A stretch of DNA of 64,000 bases from Arthrinium phaeospermum (taxonomy: Eukaryota > Ascomycota > Sordariomycetes > Amphisphaeriales > Apiosporaceae), in the NCBI GenBank assembly GCA_006503535.1, contig QYRS01000006.1:124001-188000 (forward strand), written 5' to 3'. The position numbers and the translations under genes were made by a program. The notes under the pieces are model-generated. The model worked only from the letters and a program-made list of their open reading frames with translations. It did not search any database and was not told the DNA's origin. Below, in pieces: positions 1 through 12,600 of the stretch. The number at the start of each line of letters is the position of its first letter. The stretch's first letter is position 1.

Positions 1-674
1 TCACGAGTTGCTGCTCTTGGTTCATTGCATTACCAACAGAAAGGAGCATATATGGTGTGTTTGGAGTGCTTGCGTACGTATGTGGTTAGTCAGCGGGTAC
101 CGTATCTACTACTATCCCGCCGGGTGAGGCCAGTTGGGGATGAGCAACACGAATCATGGATTACGGCCGCAATGTCAAGTTGAAAGGATCCACAAGGCTA
201 CATAGTACATGCCCCCACGATGACAAGGTCGAATGATCCTTCGCCCTGCCAAGCTTTTATCGGGTGAGAATAAGCTCGGAGTATCCACATGTCACTTGCC
301 GTAGGGCTCAGTCAAGGTTACCCAATAGGAAGTGCTGCGCTTCTTAGCGCTGATCCAAATTTGTGCCGGAGTATCTCGTTAGTCCAACCTGACGGCAATG
401 CTTGAAATCATCCCTGTCCAAAACATCCCTGCCTAGACTTGACACAAGGGTATTCCCTGCTGATGCTGCCGATGGAAATTCTCCAGCGACCGACAACAGC
501 TGCATCATGCCGAACACTTGGATAATGTCACGGACGAGATAGGCCATTCCATCTTGCTTCAAGTGATGGCTCCTTCCCATGGCCATAAAAACAATGTATG
601 CCACGCGTCGTCTCCTAATCAATGCACCATAGTCCAGCAAGCCCGCTGCATCTGAAACCGCTCCATCAACCACA
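1..674. other. intergenic/left edge, no supported gene
   Basis: No gene could be supported here. A 117-codon frame open on the minus strand (344-697) overlaps the cupin start at 675 head to head. It has no motif I recognise and no clear splice structure, so I treat it as unproven. The rest is promoter-like DNA of the cupin gene or the end of a gene lying outside the window. Confidence 0.4.
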
Positions 675-1391
675 ATGTCTACTCCTACTCTTGCCACTGG
701 GTTCCCCGGTCCGGGCCTGCGTAGCCCGTCCCGCTACATCACAGGTCACGACGCCAAGGGAGAGGCCGTCTTCCTCCAGGTAAGCATTCTGCCAGTTCGC
801 ATGTGGCGTAGATTGGGACTGACAAGGTTGGGCAGACGGACCACGGCGACCACGGCGACATCATGGTGGGCGGCATTGCCGCCCAAAGCCTCTTCTACAG
901 CAGCAACAGCAACCCGATTGAGCTCACCGACGACGCCGACCTCAAGTTCGCTGCCAATAACAAGGTGAGCCCGGACGAAGCCTTCCGATTCTCTTTCTCT
1001 CCGTCTCGGTACTGACAAGCAGTGTTCGTAGCCCTCCCTCCACATGCCCAACGGCTGCGTCGTGCGAATGATCGACTTCACGCCCGGGGCGGCGTCCATC
1101 ATGCACCGCGCCCTGACGCTGGGCATCGGCACCGTCTGCGAGGGCGAGATCGAGCTCACGCTGGGCAGCGGGCAGACGCGGATCCTGCGCCCGGGCGACG
1201 TGTCCATCAACCGCGGCGCCATGCACAAATGGCGCAACACGTCGGCGGACAAGCCCGCGCGCATGCTCTTCACCATGCTGGACGTCAAGCCCATCGTGGT
1301 CAACGGCAAGGCCCTCGAATTCGAGATGGGGGATCTGATGAAGGAGTACGCCGAGTATGCGGATGGCGAGGGGGACAGGAAGAAGGCGTAG
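675..1391 (+). CDS. cupin domain protein (RmlC-like, cupin_2 type)
   Basis: Three exons (675-779, 836-964, 1032-1391) sum to 594 nt and give 197 aa; both introns are GT-AG (56 and 67 bp). The C-terminal half has the single cupin barrel pattern: GIGTVCEGEIELTLG followed by LRPGDVSINRGAMHKWRN, corresponding to the two cupin motifs around residues 110-150. The N-terminal 35 residues (PSRYITGHDAKG) resemble fungal cupins that often sit in biosynthetic clusters. Substrate and metal cannot be inferred; such proteins may be enzymes, isomerases or binding proteins. It lies about 450 bp upstream of a co-oriented SDR gene and near a PKS, so a role in tailoring is plausible but inferred. No breaks are seen, unlike the PKS downstream. 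Confidence 0.85.
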
Positions 1392-1841
1392 AGGGTAGTA
1401 TTCTAGGTCTATTCACACTCGTACTACAGCTAGTCTCATCAATACACAACCAAGATCTTGAATTGGCCTCGCTAGCTGCTCGCTTATGATCACCATTCGA
1501 ATCGGTTGGACGGATCAATGACTTTCTCCAGGAATGACCTGTCTCTCGTCTAATTCCATGTGTATATCTGGGATAATAGAAGATCAGCCATCGTGTGACA
1601 AGATTTCATAACCCGCAATCCAAACCTCGGATTGAATCAGCAATCGATTTAGACTACGTCCGTTTTCAAGATAAAAGCCACGCATCCCGTCGGTCGTGAC
1701 TGTGCAACACTGCTATATAAGAACCTCTTATCCCCCTCAGAACCAGCAAAGAAATTCTCCTTAACTTCTTCTGTCATATCACCTGTCTAGCTGAGGACGT
1801 GTCTAGTATCACTCACCCATACCAGCGGAACACTTGTGAAC

Positions 1842-3186
1842 ATGCCCACCACTACACGTAAGCCAGAGTTCGCACTGGTCACCGGGTATGTGCATTCCAG
1901 TTTCAATCCTTCATATCCCCATGCATACACCATCATGCTGATGCTAACATACTCCCCAGCTGTGGCCGTGGAGGCATCGGCGAAGCTCTGGTCAAAGAGT
2001 ACGCCCGCCGTGGTTTACACCCCATTGCCACGGTGCTCCCCCACGAGAACAGCGATCATCTCTCAGAAGCCGGGATCACGTTCTTCCCGCTCGATGTCAC
2101 CGTCGAGAAGTCCGTCCTCGATCTGCAAGTGGTGGTGCAGAAGTTGACAGGCGGTCGTCTGGACATCCTCGTCAACTGCGCGTATGTTTGGACAGCACCA
2201 TCTTCAGTCAAATTCAGACGGGACCTAGCTAACATATCAAATGGAGTGGAATTGCCTACACCATGACGGCCATCGACACCGACGTCGAAGCGGTCAAGCG
2301 CATGTTCGACATCAACGTGTTTGGTCCCATGCGCATGGTGCACCATTTCCACCCCATGCTCATCGCCGCCAAGGGCGCCATCGTCAACATCGGGTCGATT
2401 GGAGGCATCATTCCGTTCCTATATGGCTGTGAGCACTGGTCTTGTCCCACTTGTATTTCCCCAAACATGACAGGCTTACGATAAGGGACATAGCTTCCTA
2501 CAATGCTTCAAAAGCAGCGCTCGCCCACTGGGGAAACACACTGCGCCTGGAGATGAAGCCTTTCGAGTAAGTCACCTTTTGGGTCATCAGGGAAGTGATT
2601 CCCCTCAAAGACAGTCACGTACTAAAACGCAGCCCGCTTCTCTAGCGTCAAAGTCATCACGGTCATCTCGGGTGAAGTGAGCACCAACATTCTCAAGAGC
2701 GACGCCAACCGAACGCTCCCAGAAGGTAGCGCCCTCTCCTCACAGACCTATGATTGAACAAGAGAGTTTCTAAGAAACCCCGTCTTGCCAGGATCCTTCT
2801 ATACCCCTATTGCTCAGAACTTCGAGCAACACGTCAACCGCACGCCAGGCAAGTCATTTCACGTGCAGGAGCGGACATATTTCTCCTACTAACCGGGAGC
2901 CATCTAGACGGCGCTACGGATCGGTTCAAGTACGCCACCAACGTGGTATCAATGAGCCTGAGATCCGCTCCTCCGGCCTGGTTCTGGTACGGTAGCTTTA
3001 CTGTTCTGACCCGGTTCCTCGACACATTCGGCTGGCGCACAGTTTGGGTAGGTTTCCCCCGCTTGATAAAAACTACCTTGTACGCCTTTCGATCTGACCG
3101 CCCTTTAGGACTCCATCCTATGGAACATGTTTGGGCTGGAGAAGCTGAAGGTGGCTCACCAGAGTCCTACCAAGAAGGTAGTTTAG
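1842..3186 (+). CDS. short-chain dehydrogenase/reductase, AYR1-like
   Basis: Eight exons (1842-1885, 1960-2181, 2247-2428, 2494-2566, 2646-2725, 2792-2848, 2908-3047, 3109-3186) sum to 876 nt, giving 291 aa. The Rossmann fold begins TGCGRGGIGEALVKEYARRG (TGxxxGIG cofactor loop), followed by an NCAG motif split by an intron, a serine in NIGSIGG, and the catalytic YNASK. The C-terminal tail, with a hydrophobic PPAWFWYGSFTVLTRFLD stretch, resembles fungal 1-acyl-dihydroxyacetone-phosphate reductase-like SDRs (AYR1 family), usually NADPH-dependent. The sixth intron has a GC donor (2849 GCAAGT, branch CTAAC, acceptor 2907). The start is the ATG at 1842; an upstream in-frame GTG is not needed. It sits between the cupin gene and a PKS, so it may be a ketoreductase of the cluster or a housekeeping lipid enzyme. 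Confidence 0.87.
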
Positions 3187-3614
3187 GGACGCGAGAGTGA
3201 CGTAATGCTTACTTTTCAGCCTTGTGTATGTAGTGTTTATGTAGTGAGGTTTCAGATTCTGTCTAATGCAACAGACAGTTCATGGTCCGCTGTCAAAACT
3301 CCTTTCCCGCCGTCAGCTGATTCCCCGTGTTCTCGGAGTTTTTGAATACAACATTGCTGTCCCTGCACGGACGACAGCGGCAGGGGTGACTAACCCAATC
3401 GTTTTGGGATAAGAAGCAAGTAGTTCAATTGGAGAGATAAGATCAACAAAGTCCGGCCGTAATCAAGTACCCACTTCATCAATCTGTGTGTTGCTAAGTA
3501 CCGTATTCTAATAATATCTGCCAAGTATCAGATCCCCACTCCACTTGTACCCGTCTGATCCCTCTTGTTCCTCCCTCAGCCTCTTCGACGTGCATAGTGC
3601 TTCTGCGCCAATCC
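3187..3614. other. convergent intergenic spacer
   Basis: About 430 bp between the 3' ends of two SDR genes that converge. No open frame, repeat or RNA gene is evident; it should hold both polyadenylation regions. Confidence 0.5.
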
Positions 3615-4660
3615 TTATCTCGAAGCGGTCAGGGTCGTGCCGCCATCAATGATGAGAGAGGAGCCGGTCATGTAGCTAGATCTAGGACTGCAGAGGAATA
3701 CCACTGCATCCGCCACCTCCTCGGGCAAAGCAATGCGCCCCACCGGGACAGCCCCCTGGATGAACTTGGCAAGTCCCTCGACTTTCTCCATGGCCTGCCG
3801 CACCATGGGGGTGTCGACCCAGGTGGGGCAGACGCAGTTGACCCGGATCCCGTAGCTGGCGTTGTCAAGAGCTGTCATCCCGCCATGAGCATCAACCCTG
3901 GTCAGCTGATAATCGCTAATTTCGCATCGTATGTCGTAAGGCTGAGTACTCACCGCTGTTCTTGGTCAGACCCAGAGCGGCATGCTTTGATGCTGTATAC
4001 GAGAGGATCCCGGGAGTCGCTACCAACGATGACGCCGAGGCTAGATTCACAATGGAGCCGCGGGTGGTGCCCCGTCCCGGGCTGTCCAGCGACATGGGCT
4101 GCAGCTCCTGGGCCCGCATGGCGATGGACGCCTCCCTGGTTACGAGGAACATGCCGGTGGCGTTGAGATCGAGGAAGCGCTGAAACTCGGCTAGCGACAG
4201 AGAAGCGATGTCAGAAGCCTTGTCGGCGCCGATCTGGAAAGAAAGAAGAAAAGCGTTAGAAGTCGTCTGTGCAGCTGCTATGCCACCAACTAACTTACAC
4301 CGGCACAGTTTACGCAGTAGTCGATACGGCCAACGTCGGACACCATCTGGTGGAAGACGCTGCGCACCGAGTCTTCCTTGCTGACGTCGATTTTCACCGA
4401 CGTTGCTTGGAAGAGTGGACGGGTGGCTGCTGCCTTGCACTCGACTGCGGCGGCCTCGGCGGCCTCGATAGACAGGTCGGCCACCACGATGGCAGAGGCA
4501 CCCTCCCTGGCGAGCATGACCGCACAGGCCCTGCCGATGCCGCCACCTACAAAGGTCGGCTAGTTAGCTCAGTACCCCCTTCTAGGGCTTACTATTAGAA
4601 TTTGGGAATCATAGGCCACGTACCCCCACCCACCACTAGGACGTTGCCGCGGATATCCAT
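3615..4660 (-). CDS. short-chain dehydrogenase/reductase (classical type)
   Basis: Four exons on the minus strand (4660-4624, 4546-4299, 4233-3954, 3871-3615) sum to 822 nt, giving 273 aa. The N-terminus is MDIRGNVLVVGG followed by GGGIGRACAVML, a glycine-rich NAD(P) loop interrupted by the first intron. The remaining SDR landmarks are present: a DVSKED acidic segment, NCAG, NLASASS (catalytic Ser), YTASK (catalytic Tyr/Lys) and a C-terminal GSSLIIDGGTT typical of classical 3-oxoacyl-reductase-like SDRs. All introns are GT-AG. It is transcribed divergently from the PKS across a 1-kb spacer, an arrangement common in fungal clusters; its exact substrate is unknown. The gene is intact. Confidence 0.88.
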
Positions 4661-5661
4661 GTGTATTTTCAGATGAATATGATGTAGTTGGTAATAGAAC
4701 GAGTAGTCTTGTTGTTGTGGTTGTGGTTGTTGTTGTTTCTGGCATTGGCTACTACTCCATGGTGGACTTTATCTGTGCTTTCGGACTATCAAATGCTTAC
4801 TGGCCTGGTCGTGAGATGAAATCCATTGCATACCGTGGCACCCAAGGTGTAAGACGGGACAGCCACCCTGTCGGTCGAACCTACCACGAACTTGGGGTTC
4901 GGCGTATAAATTCGGCAATGATCGACGTCAGTCATCAGCACGGCTGGGTGAGTCCGATGTCCGGTCTTATATCCGGGCGCGGCTACCCGGTAGATTCTCC
5001 GCTCCCCATAGCGGCACGGCTAGGGTCCTACCCGGCGCACTGGGCACGCCCCGCCTGGACCCTTATCTGTAAGCCAGGACAACCCTTGGCTAGCATGCAA
5101 TGAACAGAGTCCTAGTAAGACGAGCGGGATAGGTCCAGACTACGATGTTGGCTTACGAGCCATATGGTCGGAATACCGTTCAGATTGCTTTCCGGCGGGA
5201 AATCCATAGGCTTGGGGCTCTCTTGGAAGACACTTGGTCAAGGATGTGGCCTGCATGCGAACGCCATGTAGGTCATTTTCCGACATCCGGTGGCTTCTCA
5301 ATTTCCACGGCATAATCGGCTCAGTCGTAAGCAGTAGACACGTGATGATACGGGAAGAGACTCCCTGTGATGGTCGAACAGAGTATGTTCTTGGGGCGAA
5401 AGAAACTTTGTGTAACAGCTGAAGGGGTGGATGGGTCAATAGCAAGCAGTATACTCAAGCCATACTTAAAGATTGCCATCTTTCCATCGTTTCGGTGATT
5501 CGTTGCCATCCATCTCATCACTCCTCGCATTACCGGTGCTTTCCATAATCAAACTGCTTTATCTCACATTATTAATCGGTTCTGTCTTCCAGCGTACTAT
5601 TCGTTAATCTTTACGTGTCATTTTGAAAGCAGTTTGAAGGCTCATTGACATCACCGGAAAA
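4661..5661. promoter_or_regulatory. divergent SDR / PKS promoter region
   Basis: A 1-kb spacer between two genes reading away from each other. It has a GTT/GTG microsatellite (about 4711-4738). Three CCGG elements lie within 30 bp at about 4961-4990, including an inverted CCGGG-N8-CCCGG pair (4973-4990), the kind of CGG half-site arrangement that Zn2Cys6 regulators can bind. No pathway-specific regulator is seen beside the PKS, so this is only suggestive. No open frame of note. Confidence 0.35.
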
Positions 5662-8600
5662 ATGGTTGTCACTAAGCAAGACCCGATCTGTATTGTGGGA
5701 ATGGGTAAGTACCTCCAGTTTCCCCGTTCAGCAGGATATTTCTAACCATTCGCAATAGCCTGCCGCCTCCCTGGGAACATTTGCTCCCCCGAAGACCTAT
5801 GGAAGTTCATGGTCGAGCAGAAGACGGCCCAGGGTCCGGTGCCCCCCGAGCGCTACAACCTTGAGGGCTTCTACCACCCCTACAAGGACCGCAGCGGCAG
5901 CATCAACGTGCCCGGGGGCTACTTCGTCGACGAGGACGTGCGCCAGTTCGACAACAACTTCTTCGGCATCAACAACCTCGAGGCCACCTACATGGACCCC
6001 CAGCAGCGGAAGCTGCTCGAGGTGACGTTTGAGGCCCTCCAGAGCTCCGGCACCACCATGAGCGCCATCTCCGGCTCCACCACCGGCGTCTACGTGGCCA
6101 ACTTCTCGGTCGACTACCAGCCCGGCCAGACGCGGGACCCGGACTACATCCACCGGTACACCGCCACCGGCTCGGGTGCCACCGTCATGTCCAACCGCAT
6201 CAGCCACATTTTCAACCTGCTGGGCCCCAGTTTTACGGTCGACACGGCCTGCTCCTCGTCTGTCTACGCCCTGCACCAGGCCTTGAACGCCATCAAGGCC
6301 GGCGACTGCGACAGTGCCATTGTTGCCAGTGCCAACCTGGTGCTGTCCCCCGAGCTTCACATCGGAGCGGCCAAGAGCGGAGTTCTGTCACCCACGGGTG
6401 CGTCTCATACGTTTGATGTCTCTGCCGACGGTTACGGCCGAGCGGAGGGTATCAGTGCGATTCACGTCAAGCGTCTGTCGGCCGCGATCCGCGACGGGAA
6501 CCCCATCAGGGCAGTCATTCGGGGTAGCGCCGTTAATGCGTAAGTTAATCCATCCTCTAAATGACCACAAGTCAAAGCTCACTAGATTGGGAATGCAGGA
6601 GTGGACGCACGCCGGGTATCTCATTGCCCAGCGGCGAGATGCAGGAGGTCGTCATGCGCAAAGCGTACCAGAACGCCGGCATGGATGCCTCTGGGACAGA
6701 CTACGTTGAGTGCCATGGTATGTTCCCCCAAAGTCCTTGTTTCACTCCCCTTGCATGTTGCTAACGAGCTTCGGTTTTACAGGCACCGGTACTCCTGTGG
6801 GTGACCCCATCGAGGTCAACGCCGTCGGGCGGTTCTTCAAGCGCTGCGAAGGACCCCCGCTTCTGATCGGATCCGTAAGATGCTCCCCAGCCCACTGCAC
6901 CAGCAAGCATCAACTAACCCCTCTCGTGTCATCGCTTAGGTGAAAACGAACGTTGGCCACAGTGAAGCTGCCAGCGGCCTGACGTCGATCCTCAAAGTGG
7001 CCAAGGCCTTGGAGGTTGGCAAGATCCCGCCCACGTACGGAGTCGTCAACCTGAACCCCAAGTGTAAGTAGCGCCAACCTGTGCATCCCATCCATCTTCA
7101 AAACCTTTCTAACACTTTGCTATCAGTGATTCTGAAGGAGGCCAATGTCAAAATCGCCACGCAAGTGGAAGACTGGCCCCGTGACCTGCGCCGCGGCAGT
7201 ATCAACTCGTTTGGCTACGGTGGCGCCAACGCACACGTCATTGTCGAGTCGCTCGAGAGCTACCTTGGCCAACACATCGTTCCCAGCCCTTACAATGGCA
7301 TTCGCTCCAATGGTGTCTACACCAATGGCAACCAAAAGGCAATCACCAACGGCCACACCAATGGACATGTAAATGGCCACACAAACGGCTACTCGCTCTC
7401 CGAGAAAGAAGAGCCGACCGTCTTCGCGCTGCCCGTGTCCGCCGCCTCTGCGCACTCGCTGAAGCCGCTGGTACAGCAGGTAACCGAGGCCGTTGCAAAC
7501 TGCCAGGACCTCGCGACGGCCCAGAGCATCGCCCACACCCTGACCAACCACCGCGACCACCTCCGCTACCGCACCTTCGCCCTCGCCTCGTTCGACAAGT
7601 CGTCGGCGAAAGCCAAACTCCTCGCCGAGCCGGCTGTCCCCACCAGCGCCGCCGCCGACCCCCTGCCCTTCGGCTTCGTCTTCACCGGCCAGGGCGCCCA
7701 GTATCCCGGCATGGCCAAGGAGCTGCTCGCCCAGAACCCGGGCTTCCGCGCCACCATCCGGGGCCTCGACGAGACCCTGCGGGCCCTGCCCTCGCCGTAC
7801 GCCCCCTCCTGGACGCTCGAGCAGACACTCCTCGACGACGCCAACGTCAGCCGGATCAACGAGGTGACGCACAGCCAGCCCATCTGCACGGCCGTGCAGA
7901 TCGGCCTCGTCGACATCCTGCGCGGCTGGGGCGTCCGGCCCGCGTCCGTCGTCGGCCACTCCTCGGGCGAGATTGGCGCCGCGTACGCCGCTGGACTGCT
8001 GACCGCGACCCAGGCCATCCTGGTGGCCTACTTCCGCGGTTTCGCGGTGGGCGAGCTCCGGTCCAAGGGGTGCATGATGGCGGCGGGCCTGAGCCCCGCC
8101 GCGGCGACTTCCCTAATCGAGGAGAAGGGGCTTCAGACCCAGGTCCGCGTCGCCTGCGTCAACGCCCCCGAGAGCGTCACGCTCAGCGGATCCGCCGCGG
8201 CCATCGACGCGCTGGAGGCCGTGCTGCAGAAGCAGAGCAAGTTCGCGCGCAAGCTGGTGACGGGCGGACGGGCGTACCACTCCCACATGATGGAGGAGAT
8301 TGGCCAGCTGTACGAGGACCTGCTCATGCCCGTGTTCCACAACAAGACCAAGGCGGAGCTGGCGGCTTCGGCTGGAGCTGAGAGTGGCGTCAAGATGTAC
8401 TCGTCTGTCGGCCACAGTCCCGAGGGCTTGAAGGTCATGACGCCTCACTCCGTGGGCCCGGCCTACTGGCGCCAGAACCTCGAGCAGCCGGTGCAGTTCA
8501 GCGCGGCACTGACGCAGCTGGCGCAGGACGGCAAGAAGACTCATTTGATTGAGATTGGTCCTCACGCCGCCCTCAAGGGGCCCATCGAGCAGATCCGCAA

Positions 8601-9693
8601 GGCCATCGGCATGGACGCCAAGAACCTGGTCTACTCGTCTACCCTGGTCCGGAAGGAAGATGCCAGCGTGCGGGTCCAGACCCTGGCCGGTACGCTGTTC
8701 GCCAACGGCCACTCCTTGAAGTGGAACCAGGTCAACGGACTGCCCGAAGATGCGGGCAAGCTGGATCTGGACTCGGCCATCCGGACACTCCCCGCCTTGA
8801 CGCGCTACCCCTGGGACTACTCGGGCGGCCTCCTCTGGAGCGAGCCGCGCGCGGCCGTCGAGCTTCGCAACCGCAGCCACATCCGCCACGAGCTTTTGGG
8901 GACGGCGGGCCTGGCCGGCAACAAGATCGACTTCACCTGGCGCAACATCCTCAAGCTGGGCGAGATGCCGTGGTTCCGGGACCACAAGGTCGAGGACCAG
9001 ATCGTCTTCCCCGCCGCGGGCTACATCGCGACCGCCATCGAGGCCATCTCGCAGGCCGCCGGGATCAAGAAGCAGCTCCGGAGCGGCGGGCCGCACCACG
9101 ACTACGGGTTCGAGCTCCGCAACGTCAGCGTCAACGCGGCGCTGACGGTGCCCGAGGAGAAAGACGCGGCGGGCAAGGACCTGGAGCTGCACACGACGCT
9201 GTGCCGCAGCAAGATCTCGGGGGCCAACACGTCGGCCGACTGGCACGACTTTGCCATCTCGTCGATCTTCTGGGTCGAGGGGCAGACGACGCTCCACTGC
9301 ACCGGCAGCATTCGGGTGGTTCAGGCCAGCAAGCGCAAGACGGCCGCCGACGCCAGCAGCGTCCGGGTCGAGAACACCGAGGGCTTCGACCTGTGGGCCT
9401 CGACGAAGCGGTGGTACAGCAAGTGGGAGCAGGAGGGCCTCTGCTTCGGGCCGCACTTCCAGTCCCTGACCACGCTCAAGACGGACAGCGCCCGGAAGCG
9501 GCGCGAGGCCATCGGGACCACCCGGATCGAGCCCGACATCGCCGCCGGGCCCTACGAGTTCTACCCGGTGCACCCCATCACCATCGACGCCGCCATCCAG
9601 GCCGCGTGCCTGAGCGGCTGCGCCGGCCACGTCGCCTCGCTCAAGGTCTGGCTGCCCGTCTTCATCTCGAGCTGCTACATCCAGCTCCTCTAG
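5662..9693 (+). CDS. highly reducing polyketide synthase, open N-terminal part (KS-AT-DH)
   Basis: Six exons (5662-5704, 5759-6539, 6599-6717, 6783-6874, 6940-7063, 7127-9693) give an unbroken 1241-codon frame. KS: VDTACSSS active-site Cys, ECHGTGTPVGDP and KTNVGHSEAASG histidines. A linker with repeated NGHTNG units follows at about 7290-7390. AT: VVGHSSGEIGAA nucleophile and GGRAYHSHMM. DH: HELLG start, DHKVEDQIVFPAAGY (the usual G four residues after the catalytic His is D here), and ITIDAAIQA catalytic Asp. The frame stops at TAG 9691-9693 while the DH tail continues in another frame. Intact HR-PKSs run past 2300 aa, so alone this would lack ER, KR and ACP. Read with the next feature it is the 5' part of a broken gene. 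Confidence 0.85.
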
Positions 9694-12600
9694 CAGCAGC
9701 AGCGGCGACGCCGAGGGCGAGGTGCACGTCCGGTGCGAGGAGATGGGCATCTCCAGCAACCGCATCGACGCCACCATCTATGACGCCAGCGGCGCCCCCG
9801 TCGTCGACCTCAGGGACTCCCGCATCGCCCTGTACACCGGCAAGAGCGCCATGGCCGCGGCACCCACTCCGGAGGAGAAGACCACAAGGCCAACAACACG
9901 GATACCGAGGCCAGCTTCCTCGATACCCCGGCCGACGTCTACACGCAGCGCCAGCCCACCCTCCGCGTGCAGTGGAGGCCCGACCCGACCGCCTGTACCC
10001 CGAGGCGGCCGAGAAGCTGCGGGCCTACGTGACCGAGTTCGTGGCGGGGCAGCACCCCGATATCCGCGACGACGAGAGCATGGCCACCATCGGCGCCCTG
10101 CTCGCGCTCCAGGGGCACAAGACGCCGCGGATGCGCGTGCTGGAGCTGGACGGCGACGCCAAGGGCTACAAGGCCGCGCAGTGGATGAACATGCGGTCGG
10201 GGCACCGCGTTTCCGCTTTGCCGGTCCTGGCACGCGGGTCACTTGGACGCGGACGGGGAGCTGTCGATTAAGGATGGGGCTGAGGGTCCGTTTGATGTTG
10301 TGGTTATTCCGAGGGTGAGTTTCTCGATTCACTGACCCCAGATAACACGAAGCTTGATGACTGACTGATACATGTTACACTGATATAGCACTCTACTTTC
10401 ACGGCCCAGGACGACTCTGCGACCCAAGACCTCATCACGTCTCTGTGACGCCGCAAGGTGTGGTCTTGGCCCGCAAGTCGGATATTTCTGAGAAGGATCT
10501 CCGAGATGCCGGGTTCGACGTTTACGATGCTGGAAAACAAGTCCTCTTTGCCGTGCGACCAGTGCCGGCCACAGAACTCCAGGGCGGAAGGCTCTGATTC
10601 TGACAGCTGAGAACTGCTCCAACATCATCGCCGAGTTCTCCAAGACCCTGTCTGCTTACTTGCAGAAGGACGCCGGAGTAACCGACGTCAATATCCTGGC
10701 CATCAACGAGATCCACACGGTGGAGGTCCAGGAAAGCGACATCTGCATCTCCCTGGTCGAGACCGAAAATGAGTTCCTGGCCACCATGCCTCCGGAGGAC
10801 ATGGACAGCCTGCGCGCCGTGACCAACACGGCCAACGACCTGCTCTGGCTCACGGGCGCCAACATGCTGGGCCAGACCCCGGACCCGACCCTCACCCTCT
10901 CGAGCGGCCTCTCGCGCGCCCTGATGCTGGAGCAGCCCACCCTGCGCTGGTCCGTCCTCGACGTCGGCCCCGCCCGACCAGCTGGCCGACGCGTCCAAGT
11001 CCTACCAGGTCTGCGGCAACATCGTCGCCGCCCTCGTCCCGCGCTACGACAAGGACGACTGCGAGTTCATCTCGGTCGACCACGTCCTGCACGTCAGCCG
11101 CTACGGCCCCGATCGAGACCAACTCGCTCTTCCGCCAGCACCTCGAGCCCCAAGATATCAAGACCGAAAAGAAGCCCCTGGGCGAGCTCGGGCCCGCCCG
11201 CCTCGCCATCAGCCGGCCCGGCGCCACCGACACCATCCACTTCCAGCAGCTGCGCGAGCCCGACTCCTCCGAGGGGGGGCAGGCGCCGGCGGGCTATGTC
11301 GACATCGAGCTCAAGGCCGTCAGTCTCAACGCCAAGGACGTGTACGCCATGAGCGGGCGCGTCGAGACCCGCGAGAAGACGACCGGGTTCGACTTTTCCG
11401 GAGTCGTCACCTCGGTCGGCGCCGGGGCCGATGGCTCGCTCAAGGTAGGTGACCGCGTCGTAGCGTACGCCCCCTTCCACATCGGCACGACGGCGCGCGT
11501 CCCGGCCGGCTGCGTGCACCGACTGCTGGACCACGAGGAGTTCACCGTCATGCCGACGCTGCTGCTCGTCTACGCCACCGCCCTCTACGCCCTCAACGAC
11601 CGGGCCCACCTGCGCGCCGGCGAGTCGGTCCTGATCACGCCGGCTCGGGCGGTGTCGGCATCGCCGCCATCACCCTCGCCCTCAACATGGGCGCCGTCGT
11701 CTACACCACCTGCGGGTCCCCGGCCAAGCGCGACTATTTGGTCAACGAGCTGGGCATGGACCCGTCCCACATCTTCAGCTCGCGCGACGCCTCCTTCGTC
11801 GAGGGCGTCCTGGCCGCCACCAATCACCAAGGTGTCGATGTCATCTTGAACTCCCTCGTCGGCGACCTCCTGCACGACGGCTGGCAGGGCTGCCTCGCCG
11901 ACTTCGGCCGCTTCGTCGAGATCGGCAAGCGCGAGCTGCTCGACGCCGGCAAGCTCGACATGCGCACCTTTTTGCGGGGCGTCACCTTCACCGCCTTCGA
12001 CCTGTCGGAGCTGTTCCACTCCAAGGTCCCCGCGGTCCGCCGGGTCTGGGACCGTCTTCTCACAGAGACCCTGGACCTCTACCGCGCGGGCAAGATCCGC
12101 GCGCCGCCCATGAAGGTGTTCCCCGCCACCGAGCTCGCGCAGGCGTACCGCTACTTCGGCAGCAAGGACCGCGTCGGGAAGGTGGTAATCTCCCTGGAGA
12201 ACGCCGGGCGCGCGTGCCCGTGGCGCCCGCGCGCGTACCTGAGCCTGTTCGACCCGGAGGTTTATCTCCTGATCGGCTGCCTCGGCGGGCTGGCCGCAGC
12301 TTGAGTCGCTGGATGGTGACGCGGGGGGCGCGCAAGTTCGTGTTCCTGGGCCGCTCGGGGGCCGACAAGCCGAGCGCGCGGGAGCTGGTGACCGACTGGA
12401 ACGGAGCGGGGCCACCGTTGGAGTGGTCCGTGGTGATGTCTCTAGTGCCGAGGACGTCAAGGCGGCGGTCGCGGCCTGCGTCGCTTCCGGGGCGCAGGTG
12501 GGGGGTGTCGTCCAGGCCGCCATGGGCTTGCACGAGGCCCTTTTCACGCGCATGCCCAACTCTGCTTGGTAAGTCTACTCAACCTTTACTCTCAATCCCC

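Noticed and set aside
8113..9777. 554-codon open frame on the minus strand inside the PKS
   Set aside because: It is the reverse shadow of GC-rich PKS coding sequence, with Arg/Gly/Ala-biased composition and no domain.
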